NCBI RefSeq assembly: GCF_900182745.1
Contig: NZ_FXTY01000004.1
Span: forward strand, 1-64,000
Length of the DNA stretch: 64,000 bases
Direction: 5' to 3'
From: Shimia sagamensis
Lineage (GTDB): Bacteria > Pseudomonadota > Alphaproteobacteria > Rhodobacterales > Rhodobacteraceae
Every line of letters begins with the position of its first letter. Position 1 is the first letter of the stretch. The notes below the pieces were generated by a model. It was not told where the DNA came from. It did no database searches and worked only from the letters and a program-made list of their open reading frames with translations. Below are positions 34,537-43,165 of this stretch, in pieces. A program made the translations under genes and the position numbers.

Positions 34537-35718
34537 ATGGCATCGAAATATTCTAACGTCACCTTTCAGGGATTCCGTCGCGAAAATGGCCGCGTGGGCG
34601 TGCGTAACCACGTGATCATTTTGCCGGTAGATGACATTTCAAACGCAGCATGTGAGGCTGTGGCAAACAATGTCAAAGGCACTATGGCAATTCCGCATGC
34701 CTATGGCCGCCTGCAATTTGGCGAAGATCTGGAAACACATTTCCGCACCATCATTGGCACGGGTGCCAACCCGAATGTCCACTCTGTTGTTGTGATCGGG
34801 ATTGAGCCTGAATGGACCAAACGCATCGCGGACGGAATCCGGACCACGGGCAAGGAAGTCGCTGAATTCTCTATTGAACAGAAAGGCGACTTTGAAACCA
34901 TTCGGGCCGCGTCCTGGGCGGCAAAGGATTTTGTGCACAAGGCCACGGAAATTCAACGCGAAGAGTGTTCGATCGCCGAACTTTGGGTTTCCACTAAATG
35001 CGGAGAGAGTGACACAACTACTGGGCTCGGATCCTGTCCAACAGTGGGGAATATGTATGACAAACTGCTCCCAGAGGGCATTACCGGGTTCTTTGGTGAA
35101 ACTTCCGAGATCACCGGCGCAGAACACATCTGTCAGATGCGCGCGATCAACGAGGAGGTTGGTGAGCGTTGGTATAAGATGTGGAAAGCTTATCAGGACG
35201 ACGTCATCTTTGCGCACCAGACTGATGACCTGAGTGATAGCCAGCCAACCAAAGGCAATATCTTGGGCGGTTTGACCACCATTGAGGAAAAGGCACTCGG
35301 CAACCTCGAAAAAATTGGTCGCACGTCGCAGTATATCGACATTCTTGAACCTGCTGAGCAGCCAAGCTCCGGTGACGGTCTGTATTTCATGGACAGCTCA
35401 TCTGCCGCGGCGGAATGCGTGACGCTGATGGCCGCAGGTGGCGCGGTTATTCACACTTTCCCAACGGGGCAAGGTAATGTGGTGGGCAACCCGATCGTGC
35501 CTGTGATCAAGATCACTGCAAACCCGCGCACTGTACGCACCATGGGCGAGCATGTGGATGTGGATGTGTCCGGCATCCTTCGGCGAGAACAGACAATTGA
35601 CGAGGCTGGCGACGAGTTGATCGATATGATCCGCCGGACCGCTAACGGTCGCAATACTGCAGCGGAAGCCTTGGGGCATCGGGAGTTCTCGATGACCAAA
35701 CTGTACCGCAGCGCTTAA
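34537..35718 (+). CDS. suyB: (R)-sulfolactate sulfo-lyase, large subunit
   Basis: This 393-residue catalytic subunit of the UxaA/GarD C-terminal family begins [20 protein letters not shown]. The Cys-containing stretches expected to hold the metal or cluster are present ([20 protein letters not shown] and the later EHICQMRA). It releases sulfite and pyruvate from sulfolactate, the desulfonation step of the module. ATG 34537 follows TAAGGAGCC; the frame is open further upstream but overlaps suyA. A terminator follows 10 bases after the stop. Confidence 0.9.
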   Translation: MASKYSNVTFQGFRRENGRVGVRNHVIILPVDDISNAACEAVANNVKGTMAIPHAYGRLQFGEDLETHFRTIIGTGANPNVHSVVVIGIEPEWTKRIADGIRTTGKEVAEFSIEQKGDFETIRAASWAAKDFVHKATEIQREECSIAELWVSTKCGESDTTTGLGSCPTVGNMYDKLLPEGITGFFGETSEITGAEHICQMRAINEEVGERWYKMWKAYQDDVIFAHQTDDLSDSQPTKGNILGGLTTIEEKALGNLEKIGRTSQYIDILEPAEQPSSGDGLYFMDSSSAAAECVTLMAAGGAVIHTFPTGQGNVVGNPIVPVIKITANPRTVRTMGEHVDVDVSGILRREQTIDEAGDELIDMIRRTANGRNTAAEALGHREFSMTKLYRSA

Positions 35719-35728
35719 AAACTTCAGG

Positions 35729-35767
35729 CGGCGGCCCATTGCGTTAAGCATGGGCCGCCGTTGTTTT
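35729..35767 (+). terminator. Rho-independent terminator after suyB
   Basis: Arms CGGCGGCCCAT (35729-35739) and ATGGGCCGCCG (35750-35760) form a perfect 11-bp stem with a 10-base loop, followed by TTGTTTT. It would end or reduce the hps-suy transcript before the downstream dehydrogenase and exporter genes. Confidence 0.8.
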
Positions 35768-35781
35768 GAATTGGGTTTGAT

Positions 35782-36816
35782 ATGACTGAAATGGTTCGGC
35801 TAACACTGTCGGAAGCCACCTCTCTGTTGATGGCTGTTTTTGAAAGAGCTGGCGCGCGCCCGTCTGTTGCTTCTAGTGTTTCGCGTGCGCTGGTCGCAGC
35901 GGAAAGCGAAGGACAAGTCGGTCATGGATTTAGTCGTGTCGCCGACTATGTGGCGCAAATCCACAGCGGTAAGATCAATGTTGAGGCCAAGCCCAAAGTG
36001 GAGCAACGGGCACCGGCGGCGTTGCATATAAAGGCTGAGAACGGATTTGCTTATCCTGCGCTGGAGGCCGCATTAGAAGCCGGCATCCCATTGGCCCAGG
36101 AAATGGGCGTTTCGGTTATGACCATTGGGAACTCGCATCATTGCGGGGCCATGTCTGTTCAGGTCGAGCAGATCGCAAATGCTGGACTGATCGGTTTGAT
36201 GGTTGCAAATGCCCCTAAAGCCATCGCGCCTTGGGGGGCGAAAGACGCAGTCTTTGGCACCAACCCAATTGCCTTTGCGACACCCGTGGCAAACAGCGCC
36301 CCGTTGGTGATTGATTTATCGCTCTCCATAGTTGCACGCGGCAAAGTCATGGCAGCGCACAAAGCAGGCAAGCCCATTCCAGAAGGCTGGGCCTTGGACA
36401 TTCATGGGCAGTCTACCACGGACGCAAGAGCAGCATTGGAAGGCACCATGCTGCCGATTGGTGAAGCCAAAGGCACCGCGCTGGCGCTTATGGTTGAAAT
36501 TCTTGCCGCAGCGCTGTCCGGCAGTTCTTTTAGTCGCGACGCGGGTTCTTTCTTCACCTCAGACGGCGATTTTCCCAATGTCGGTCAGACCCTCATTGCC
36601 ATTCATCCGTCCAACGACACCGAGTTTGGCCAACGTGTGGCAGGTTTGCTTGAAATCATCTCATCTCTAGAGGGCGCGCGCCTGCCCGGAGCTCGTCGTC
36701 GATTGGCTATCTCGATGGCTGAGAGGGATGGATTGAACGTCCCCATGCACCTGTATCAACAGGTCCACCAACTGGCGGGCAGGCCAATGCAACCGATATG
36801 CGAGACAGAGTGTTGA
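35782..36816 (+). CDS. Ldh2/ComC-type 2-hydroxyacid dehydrogenase, probable sulfolactate dehydrogenase
   Basis: This 344-residue protein belongs to the malate/L-lactate dehydrogenase (Ldh2/YlbC) family, which includes the (R)-sulfolactate dehydrogenases ComC and SlcD. Landmarks are GHGFSRVADYV, SHHCGAMSVQVEQIANAGLI and FGTNPIAFATPV. It likely interconverts sulfopyruvate and sulfolactate with NAD(P), feeding SuyAB from cysteate-type precursors or adjusting stereochemistry. It lies after the suyB terminator and overlaps the exporter gene. Other 2-hydroxy acids are possible substrates. Confidence 0.75.
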   Translation: MTEMVRLTLSEATSLLMAVFERAGARPSVASSVSRALVAAESEGQVGHGFSRVADYVAQIHSGKINVEAKPKVEQRAPAALHIKAENGFAYPALEAALEAGIPLAQEMGVSVMTIGNSHHCGAMSVQVEQIANAGLIGLMVANAPKAIAPWGAKDAVFGTNPIAFATPVANSAPLVIDLSLSIVARGKVMAAHKAGKPIPEGWALDIHGQSTTDARAALEGTMLPIGEAKGTALALMVEILAAALSGSSFSRDAGSFFTSDGDFPNVGQTLIAIHPSNDTEFGQRVAGLLEIISSLEGARLPGARRRLAISMAERDGLNVPMHLYQQVHQLAGRPMQPICETEC

Positions 36817-37850
36817 GTGTGACAACAAATATTTCACGGCGAGTTACTTGGCTCCAACAACTCGTGCCTGGCCTTATGATTGCTTGGGTCATTGCCTTGG
36901 CCAGCCAGTTCATTTCGGAACACTACGGCGCCCCGGCAATGCTACTTGCGCTGCTTTTTGGCATTAGCTTGAATTTTGTAGGGGACCACCCCGAATGCAG
37001 TGAGGGGGTCTCCTTTGGTGCTCGTAGCGTACTGCGGCTTGGAGTTGCACTACTGGGACTCCGCATCAGCTTTGACATGATATGGACGCTGGGCTGGCCA
37101 GTTGTTGGACTGGTCGTTGCAATGGTGCCTCTTACAATTGCGTTTGGCTTGATTGTTTCTCGGTTTTTTGGGTTTAAGTTCCGCTTTGCATTTCTTTCCG
37201 CGGGAGCTGTTGCCATTTGCGGTGCCTCGGCGGCCATCGCAATTGCTGCGATCCTGCCGAAGGATGCCAAATCCGAAGACCGTCTTGTTTTTACTGTTGT
37301 TGGGGTCACCCTGTTGTCGACGGTGGCCATGATCACCTATCCGATCATTAGCCAGTACTTGGGTTTTAACGATCAAATGGCGGGCATCTACTTAGGGGCG
37401 ACAATACACGATGTGGCACAAGTTGTGGGTGCCGGATTTTCGATTTCGCCAGAAGCAGGGGAAACTGCGACTTTAGTCAAGCTGCTTCGCGTCGCAATGC
37501 TGGCGCCAGTCATTGTTGTCGCCTCGCTTTTGTTGAGAGGCCGGGCTGATCCATCAATGAACCAGAAGCGCCCTCCCATTGTGCCGATGTTTGTTGTTGG
37601 GTTTCTTGGCCTCGCTACTCTCAACTCGGCAATGGCGTTGCCAGCCGCTTTGTTGAGCTTTGTTGCCAACAGCTCGCAGTGGCTTTTGCTTATTGCGATC
37701 GCGGCGGTGGGTCTTAAGACGAAACCCGCCGAAGTATTGAAGGTGGGGCGGGCTGCGGCTGGTTTGCTTGTGATTGAAACGCTGTTTCTCGCCGTAATCG
37801 TGGCAATAGCACTTACTGTTCTACCCCTGAATATCACTTCGACCCGTTGA
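36798..37850 (+). CDS. YeiH-family (UPF0324) membrane protein, candidate sulfite exporter
   Basis: This 350-residue protein has about ten hydrophobic segments and YeiH landmarks: LRLGVALLGLRISF, the AICGASAAIAIAAI core, and GATIHDVAQVVGAGF. The family is annotated as putative sulfate exporters. Placed after suyAB, it is a natural candidate to expel the sulfite formed by the lyase, a job done in other sulfonate clusters by TauZ/SuyZ/TauE-type proteins. The start overlaps the dehydrogenase by 19 bases; a later GTG near 36819 is possible. The transported ion is inferred. Confidence 0.7.
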   Translation: MRDRVLSVTTNISRRVTWLQQLVPGLMIAWVIALASQFISEHYGAPAMLLALLFGISLNFVGDHPECSEGVSFGARSVLRLGVALLGLRISFDMIWTLGWPVVGLVVAMVPLTIAFGLIVSRFFGFKFRFAFLSAGAVAICGASAAIAIAAILPKDAKSEDRLVFTVVGVTLLSTVAMITYPIISQYLGFNDQMAGIYLGATIHDVAQVVGAGFSISPEAGETATLVKLLRVAMLAPVIVVASLLLRGRADPSMNQKRPPIVPMFVVGFLGLATLNSAMALPAALLSFVANSSQWLLLIAIAAVGLKTKPAEVLKVGRAAAGLLVIETLFLAVIVAIALTVLPLNITSTR

Positions 37851-37861
37851 GGAGAGTCTGC

Positions 37862-38272
37862 ATGTATAAATCTGTTTTGATCCCCGTCGCGATTGACCAT
37901 GAAGAATTGGTCAAAGAAAAGATCGGCACTGCACGCAAGGTACTGGCGCCTGGCGGGAAAATCACACTACTCACTGTGCTTGAGCAAATCCCTGGATTCA
38001 CTGCGGAGTTTGTTACGGTAAAATCAGAAAACCACCTGACGGATAAAATTATGGGAAAACTAATGTCGCTTGCCGGAGAGGGCAGCGATATCGACTGTGA
38101 AGTCGCAACAGGGAAACCTGGCGTTCGCATCACCGAATTCGCGCATGAGATTGGCGCGGAATTGATCATTGTTGGCGCGCACCATCCCTCTGCAAAAGAT
38201 TACTTCCTGGGATCGACAGCTGCACGGGTCTCTCGAAGGGCTACCTGCTCCGTGCTTGTCCAACGTAGTTGA
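37862..38272 (+). CDS. Universal stress protein (UspA domain)
   Basis: This 136-residue single UspA domain begins MYKSVLIPVAIDHEE. The nucleotide-binding glycine/serine pattern GAHHPSAKDYFLGSTAARVS lies near the C-terminus. TGAGGAGAGT gives a ribosome site for ATG 37862, 11 bases after the exporter gene. UspA proteins often accompany transporter genes in Roseobacter sulfonate loci; its role here is not defined. Confidence 0.83.
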   Translation: MYKSVLIPVAIDHEELVKEKIGTARKVLAPGGKITLLTVLEQIPGFTAEFVTVKSENHLTDKIMGKLMSLAGEGSDIDCEVATGKPGVRITEFAHEIGAELIIVGAHHPSAKDYFLGSTAARVSRRATCSVLVQRS

Positions 38273-38301
38273 GCCGACCGATCCGAAGGAGCTCGAAAAG
38301 G

Positions 38302-39210
38302 ATGGTTAAAATACCAAAACCTGTGAGAAGTGCACGTACAGAGAGCGCTGTGGAGACCAACGGACAGGGAGATGGGGCAAACCTGGTGGATCAACCTTAC
38401 GACGGACGCCGTCTCTCTTACGCCAGCACCTTCACCAGTCCTATTCAACAGCGCGCCATCCAAGTCATCGAACTTGCAACGGCCAAAATGAGTCTGTTGC
38501 GTAGAATTAGGCGATTTGAGGCAATGGGGGTGCCGCATGGGCAGGCGTTTTGGGCGAAGGCTCTGGAAGTAATGGGCATCGCCATTGAAACCCCACAGGA
38601 AGAAATTGAACGTATTCCCAAAACCGGCCCAGTTGTCATTACGGCAAATCATCCGCACGGGCTTGTGGATGGCATGGTTCTCGCAGAACTCATTGGTCGG
38701 GTTCGCACGGATTACAAAATTCTCACGCGCTCACTGTTAACTGGCGTCGGAGAAATTGATGAATTCATGATCCCAGTCCCCTTTGCCCATGACCCTGATG
38801 CATTGGGCAAGAGTCTGTTGATGCGGAAGCGTGCGATGGAACATTTACAACATGGTGGATTGGTTGCGCTGTTTCCAGCCGGTGTAGTTGCTTCTTCGGA
38901 CAGTTGGTTTGCCCCAGCCGTAGAGCAACCCTGGAGTGCATTTACGGCCAAGATGATACAAAGATCCAATGCAACAGTAGTTCCCGTCAGATTTCCCGGC
39001 CAGAACAGTCGCGCATATCAGATTGCGAACCGGACGTCGCAGACACTGCGGCAGGGATTGTTGCTGTTCGAGGTGAAACACGCGCTTAACAAACCACAGC
39101 GTCCCTACGTTGGCCACCAGATCCAGCCGCCTGAGATCGAGGAGTGGGCCGATGATCCCATGGGCTTAGTTTACTGGCTCCGGGGAGAAGTGCTTCGGTT
39201 GGGTAACTGA
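38302..39210 (+). CDS. 1-acylglycerol-3-phosphate acyltransferase-like protein (PlsC family)
   Basis: This 302-residue protein has the acyltransferase motif ITANHPHGLVDGMVLAEL (a variant HxxxxD) and the later ALFPAGVVASS (glycine/proline motif II-like). It probably transfers acyl chains in lipid synthesis or remodelling. ATG 38302 was chosen for the AAAAGG upstream. It follows the Usp gene by 29 bases. Whether it belongs functionally to the sulfonate module, for example in sulfonolipid-type chemistry, is unknown. Confidence 0.72.
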   Translation: MVKIPKPVRSARTESAVETNGQGDGANLVDQPYDGRRLSYASTFTSPIQQRAIQVIELATAKMSLLRRIRRFEAMGVPHGQAFWAKALEVMGIAIETPQEEIERIPKTGPVVITANHPHGLVDGMVLAELIGRVRTDYKILTRSLLTGVGEIDEFMIPVPFAHDPDALGKSLLMRKRAMEHLQHGGLVALFPAGVVASSDSWFAPAVEQPWSAFTAKMIQRSNATVVPVRFPGQNSRAYQIANRTSQTLRQGLLLFEVKHALNKPQRPYVGHQIQPPEIEEWADDPMGLVYWLRGEVLRLGN

Positions 39211-39908
39211 GATGAACTCTCGTTTGGTTAACGACTAGGAAGGCAACAGTATTCATTAAGCTATTCACCAAAACTGCGGTGTTGTTTAGTGTATTTGACG
39301 CTCCCTTTCTCCCGCCTGAATATTTTGGGAATACAGGCAGTCTGCACCATGCACATAAGGGGCTCCGATACATGTCGTGGCTAATCTACCCGCGCACTTT
39401 TTTGGCCTGAATGTTCACTACCCATTCGTGCTGAGGCCCTTAAGAAGGTCCCCAAAGAACTGCACGCCCGCTTTCCACCCTTTTGCCCGTGCGAGGATCG
39501 GTGGCGCGCAGCGCGCAGGTCCTCCAGGGTTCCCGGGTAACATTCTCAATGAGATTATTGATGTTGTAGGCTCACATGCTGTTCTGCAAGGCTGAGATGA
39601 TTCTGACCAGGAATATGACGGCTCGCTTTAGGGGGGGCTTGGGGCATATCGGGTTTTCACAAATGGGTGTGGTATTTTTTGTGGTACAAATTCAAATCTT
39701 ACATTTTTTTATTTTTAGTTACAGTAACTTGCGAGATTTTATAGGCGGACTGCTTCTCCGCCAACAAGATTTCACACATTTTGGCGCGCGATTCTGTTTT
39801 GACACGGGCCCAAGCGGTTTCGCTCGGCCAAATTGGTTGGATCAACCTGCGCTTTGCGTTGTGGAAGCGTGTTCTTTGCGCTTTGATGGCGGCAAATGGG
39901 GGGCTTTG
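39211..39908. other. Noncoding gap between accessory and core regions
   Basis: Nearly 700 bases without a supported gene. An open frame runs in phase into the VOC gene from 39576, but its translation (rich in Phe/Ile, no motif) looks like noncoding AT-rich DNA. Frames at 39377-39595 show no family. The gap marks the change from catabolic operons to housekeeping genes. Confidence 0.45.
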
Positions 39909-40517
39909 ATGCTGACTTTGGATCACTTGGCGGTTGCTGGCGAAACGCTAGAGGCGGCTGTGGCGCATGTGGAAGACATGCTGGGCGTAAAAATGGGGCC
40001 AGGCGGGGAACATGCCCACTTTGGAACGCATAACCAGTTGATGGGGCTGGCAGGTGGTATTTATCTGGAGGCGATTGCGGCCAATCCGGCCGTGGCGCCG
40101 TTGCGCTATCCTCGCTGGTTTGATTTGGATCGCTTGAAGGGCGCGCCGCGCCTTGGGAATTGGATTTGTCGCAGTGATGATCTGGATGTCGAGCTGGTGC
40201 GTCTGGATGTTGACGCGGGCAAAGCAATCCGTCTGGCGCGCGGCGATTTGCGTTGGCGTATGGCGGTGCCGGACAGCGGCGTGTTGCCGTTTGACAATCG
40301 CTTTCCGGCGCTCATTCAATGGGACGTGGCGGTGACACCTGCTGAGATCTTGAAACCGTCAGGTGTGATTCTGACACGGCTTGAAGTGGCCCATCCAGAG
40401 GCGGCCGATTTGGAGAAGAGCGTTGGGATCATTGATCCGCGTGTGGTGTTTGTGACTGGGGCGTCGGGATTGCAAGCGACGTTTGACACGCCTCACGGCG
40501 TGCGGGTGTTGCGATGA
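39909..40517 (+). CDS. VOC-like (glyoxalase-like domain) protein
   Basis: This 202-residue protein begins MLTLDHLAVAGETLEAAVAH, the start of the glyoxalase-like domain seen in short VOC-fold proteins, with FGTHNQLMGL and YLEAIAANPA matching that family. ATG 39909 is the family start; an upstream open frame was ignored. It overlaps the acetyltransferase gene in an ATGA junction. Metal residues are not clear enough to predict catalysis. Confidence 0.75.
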   Translation: MLTLDHLAVAGETLEAAVAHVEDMLGVKMGPGGEHAHFGTHNQLMGLAGGIYLEAIAANPAVAPLRYPRWFDLDRLKGAPRLGNWICRSDDLDVELVRLDVDAGKAIRLARGDLRWRMAVPDSGVLPFDNRFPALIQWDVAVTPAEILKPSGVILTRLEVAHPEAADLEKSVGIIDPRVVFVTGASGLQATFDTPHGVRVLR

Positions 40518-40990
40518 TAATGCGTAATGCGACATCTGCGGATGCAGAGGCAATTGCGGAGATCTGGAACCGTGAAATACGCGACGGGGTCAGCACGTTT
40601 AACACCGTTGAGAAAGAGCTTGGAGCGATAAAGGCCGCGATTGCGTCAGAGGCTGTGTTTAAAGTTGTTGAGGAAAATGGTGGGGTGCATGGGTTTGCAA
40701 CCTTCGGGCCGTTTCGGAGCGGTCCAGGCTATGTCCGAACGATGGAGCACACAATCTATCTGGCTGCGGCCGCGCGTGGCAAAGGCGCAGGGCGGGCCTT
40801 AATGGGCGCGTTGGAGGCAGAGGCCAAAGCGCGCGGCGTACATGTTTTGGTGGCGGGCGTGGGCGGAGAGAACGCCGCCGGCATTGCATTCCATACGCGT
40901 CTTGGGTTTGTCGAGGTGGGGCGGATGCCTCAGGTTGGCCAAAAATTTGATCGTTGGATGGATTTCGTGCTGCTGCAAAAAATGCTGTGA
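40514..40990 (+). CDS. GNAT-family N-acetyltransferase
   Basis: This 158-residue acetyltransferase has the N-terminal IMRNATSADAEAIAEIWN and the acetyl-CoA loop RGKGAGRALMGALEAEAKAR at about 90-110, plus NAAGIAFHTRLGFVEVGRM. It resembles the phosphinothricin/amino-acid N-acetyltransferase subgroup; the substrate is unknown. It is translationally coupled to the VOC gene. Confidence 0.83.
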   Translation: MIMRNATSADAEAIAEIWNREIRDGVSTFNTVEKELGAIKAAIASEAVFKVVEENGGVHGFATFGPFRSGPGYVRTMEHTIYLAAAARGKGAGRALMGALEAEAKARGVHVLVAGVGGENAAGIAFHTRLGFVEVGRMPQVGQKFDRWMDFVLLQKML

Positions 40991-41032
40991 CGCAGCACTG
41001 GCCATTCTGCAAAGAAGCGCTAAGGTGGCCGC

Positions 41033-41710
41033 ATGTCAATTTGGTCCCGCATATCGCAGGCGTTGTCTGCTCTGAGCCAAGGGGAGTCGCTCTCCTCTGT
41101 GTTTGATCATTTGCGCGCGCCGCCGGAGCGGTCCGTGGCTTTTACCATCGCAGTGATCGCGTTGGGCGCAAAGATGGCCAAGGCGGATGGTTTGGTGACA
41201 CGTGACGAGGTGACGGCATTTCGCGACGTATTCCAGATCGCGCAAAAAGATGAGGCCAACGCGGCCAAAGTTTTTAACATGGCGCGCCAGGATGTGGCCG
41301 GTTTTGAAGAATACGCCACACGCATCAAGGGCATGTTTGGGGCCGTGCATGGGCGGCCGGATGACCTGATGGAAGGGTTGTTTCACATTGCGGTGGCGGA
41401 TGGGGAATATCACCCCAACGAAGACGTTTTCTTGCAACGTGTCGCAGAGATTCTTGGGGTTGAGGATCATGCGTTTAAGGCCATGCGTGCACGGTTTGTG
41501 CCCGACGCAGAAGCGGATCCATTTACAGTTTTGGGTGTGACGCCGGAGATGCCGATGGAAGACATCCGACAGGTGTGGCGCAAACTGGTGCGCGAAACGC
41601 ATCCAGACGCCATGATCGCGCGCGGTGTGCCGGAAGAGGCGGTAAAAATTGCCGAGAAGCGCATGATTGATATCAACCGCGCTTGGGAACAGATCAACGA
41701 GGCGGCGTGA
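41033..41710 (+). CDS. TerB-DnaJ (DjlA-like) co-chaperone
   Basis: This 225-residue protein has an N-terminal TerB-like helical domain (about 35-150; IALGAKMAKADGLVTRDEV, HIAVADGEYHPNEDVFL). A C-terminal J domain (163-225) has the HPD triad at 190-192. It would stimulate DnaK ATPase. Unlike E. coli DjlA it shows no N-terminal membrane helix. Its stop overlaps the next ATG (TGATG). Confidence 0.85.
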   Translation: MSIWSRISQALSALSQGESLSSVFDHLRAPPERSVAFTIAVIALGAKMAKADGLVTRDEVTAFRDVFQIAQKDEANAAKVFNMARQDVAGFEEYATRIKGMFGAVHGRPDDLMEGLFHIAVADGEYHPNEDVFLQRVAEILGVEDHAFKAMRARFVPDAEADPFTVLGVTPEMPMEDIRQVWRKLVRETHPDAMIARGVPEEAVKIAEKRMIDINRAWEQINEAA

Positions 41711-42735
41711 TGCGGATCGCCACGTATAACGTGGAGTGGTTTTCCAGCCTGTTTGATGCTCAAAATCAATTGCTTATGGACGATGGCTGGTCTGGTCGTC
41801 GAGGCGTGACGCGGGCGCAGCAGATCGAAGCGGTGGGCGCCGTATTCACGGCCTTGGATGCGGACGCGGTAATGGTGATTGAAGCGCCGGATCAAGGCAG
41901 CAAGCGTAACACGGTGCTGGCGCTGGAGCGGTTTGCGGCGGCGTTTGAGCTGCGTGCCAACAAAGCGGTTCTGGGGTTTGCCAATACCACGCAGCAGGAA
42001 ATTGCGCTTTTGTATGTCCCCACGGCGATGACCCCTGCGCATGATCCCCGCGGGGAACTCACCGGAAAGCACGGGGCCACTGGCGCGCCGCGGTTTGACG
42101 GCACGTTGCGGTTGGATTTGGATGTGGATGCCAAAGAAGATTTGGTGGTGTTTTCCAAGCCGCCGTTAGAATTGGATCTGACCACCGCAGCGGGTCGGAA
42201 GCTGCGTGTGATCGGGGCGCACCTCAAGTCAAAGGCGCCGCATGGTGCGCGCAATCGTGATGAGGTGATGAAAATTTCCATTGCCAATCGTCGCAAACAA
42301 TTGGCGCAGGCGATTTGGCTGCGGCGGCGGATTGAAGCGGAATTGGCGGCGGGAGAGGATGTAATCTTGCTGGGGGATCTCAATGATGGGCCCGGATTGG
42401 ATACATTTGAAGATCTGTTTGGGCGGTCGTCGGTTGAAATCTTGTTGGGCAGTAACGGTGGTGCGCGCATGTATGATCCGCATGCCGAGATGGCCTTGCG
42501 ACACAAGTTGGCGGCACAGCCGACAACGGCACGTTTCCATATTGAACGCGAAGGGCGTTACCTGAGCGCGCTACTGGACTACATTATGGTATCAGAGACA
42601 TTGCGATCGGCGAACCCACGCTGGCGGATTTGGCATCCCTTTGAAGATCATACATGTTGGGATGTGCCGGAGTTGCGGGATGCGCTGCTGACGGCGTCTG
42701 ACCATTTTCCAGTGGTTTTGGATATTGAAATTTGA
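41710..42735 (+). CDS. Endonuclease/exonuclease/phosphatase family protein
   Basis: This 341-residue metal-dependent hydrolase of the EEP fold starts MRIATYNVEWFSSLFD. It has VMVIEAPD (an Ala where the usual first Glu motif is LQE), GAHLKSKA, LLGDLNDGPG and SDHFPVVLDIEI as the final motif. The substrate (DNA, phosphoinositide-like or other) is unknown. ATG 41710 overlaps the previous stop. No signal peptide. Confidence 0.82.
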   Translation: MRIATYNVEWFSSLFDAQNQLLMDDGWSGRRGVTRAQQIEAVGAVFTALDADAVMVIEAPDQGSKRNTVLALERFAAAFELRANKAVLGFANTTQQEIALLYVPTAMTPAHDPRGELTGKHGATGAPRFDGTLRLDLDVDAKEDLVVFSKPPLELDLTTAAGRKLRVIGAHLKSKAPHGARNRDEVMKISIANRRKQLAQAIWLRRRIEAELAAGEDVILLGDLNDGPGLDTFEDLFGRSSVEILLGSNGGARMYDPHAEMALRHKLAAQPTTARFHIEREGRYLSALLDYIMVSETLRSANPRWRIWHPFEDHTCWDVPELRDALLTASDHFPVVLDIEI

Positions 42736-42757
42736 GCTGAGTTTGGGAGGGTACCCC

Positions 42758-43132
42758 ATGAAAACCTTAAGAGCGTGCGTCGTGATCGCAGGACTTTGTT
42801 TGTCCGGAGTGTCGGCAACCGCAGAGGACGACACTGCAGGTCGAAGCCTGATGGAGCAAGGTATGGAGTTGTTCCTAAAGGGGCTTCAGGATGAGATCGC
42901 ACCCACCATCGAAGGGTTTGCGAGCTTGATGGAGGAGATTGGGCCGGGCCTTCAAGGATTTCTTGAGGAGATGGGTCCAAAGCTTGGCGCGGTGTTCTCC
43001 AAGGTGGAAGACTGGAGCACGTACCACGCGCCGGAAATGCTGCCCAATGGCGACATCATCATGCGCAAGAAAACGCCTGAAGAGATTGGTGTGCCGGACA
43101 CGACAGAAAACTCCGAGGGCGTGGAGCTTTAG
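42758..43132 (+). CDS. Small secreted hypothetical protein, AAA+ unrelated
   Basis: This 124-residue protein has a signal peptide (MKTLRACVVIAGLCLSGVSA) followed by an amphipathic region with EEIGPGLQGFLEEMGPKLGA and a C-terminal PEEIGVPDT. GGGAGGGTAC is a clear ribosome site. It sits between an EEP-family gene and the convergent ppx. I recognise a Rhodobacteraceae-type periplasmic protein but no function. Confidence 0.65.
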   Translation: MKTLRACVVIAGLCLSGVSATAEDDTAGRSLMEQGMELFLKGLQDEIAPTIEGFASLMEEIGPGLQGFLEEMGPKLGAVFSKVEDWSTYHAPEMLPNGDIIMRKKTPEEIGVPDTTENSEGVEL

Positions 43133-43165
43133 AGCGGTGCGCTCCAATAAAGGCTTGGCGCGGTG

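Noticed and set aside
39576-39908. Upstream extension of the VOC protein
   Set aside because: The added residues are AT-rich noise, whereas MLTLDHLAV at 39909 is the normal start of the glyoxalase-like domain.
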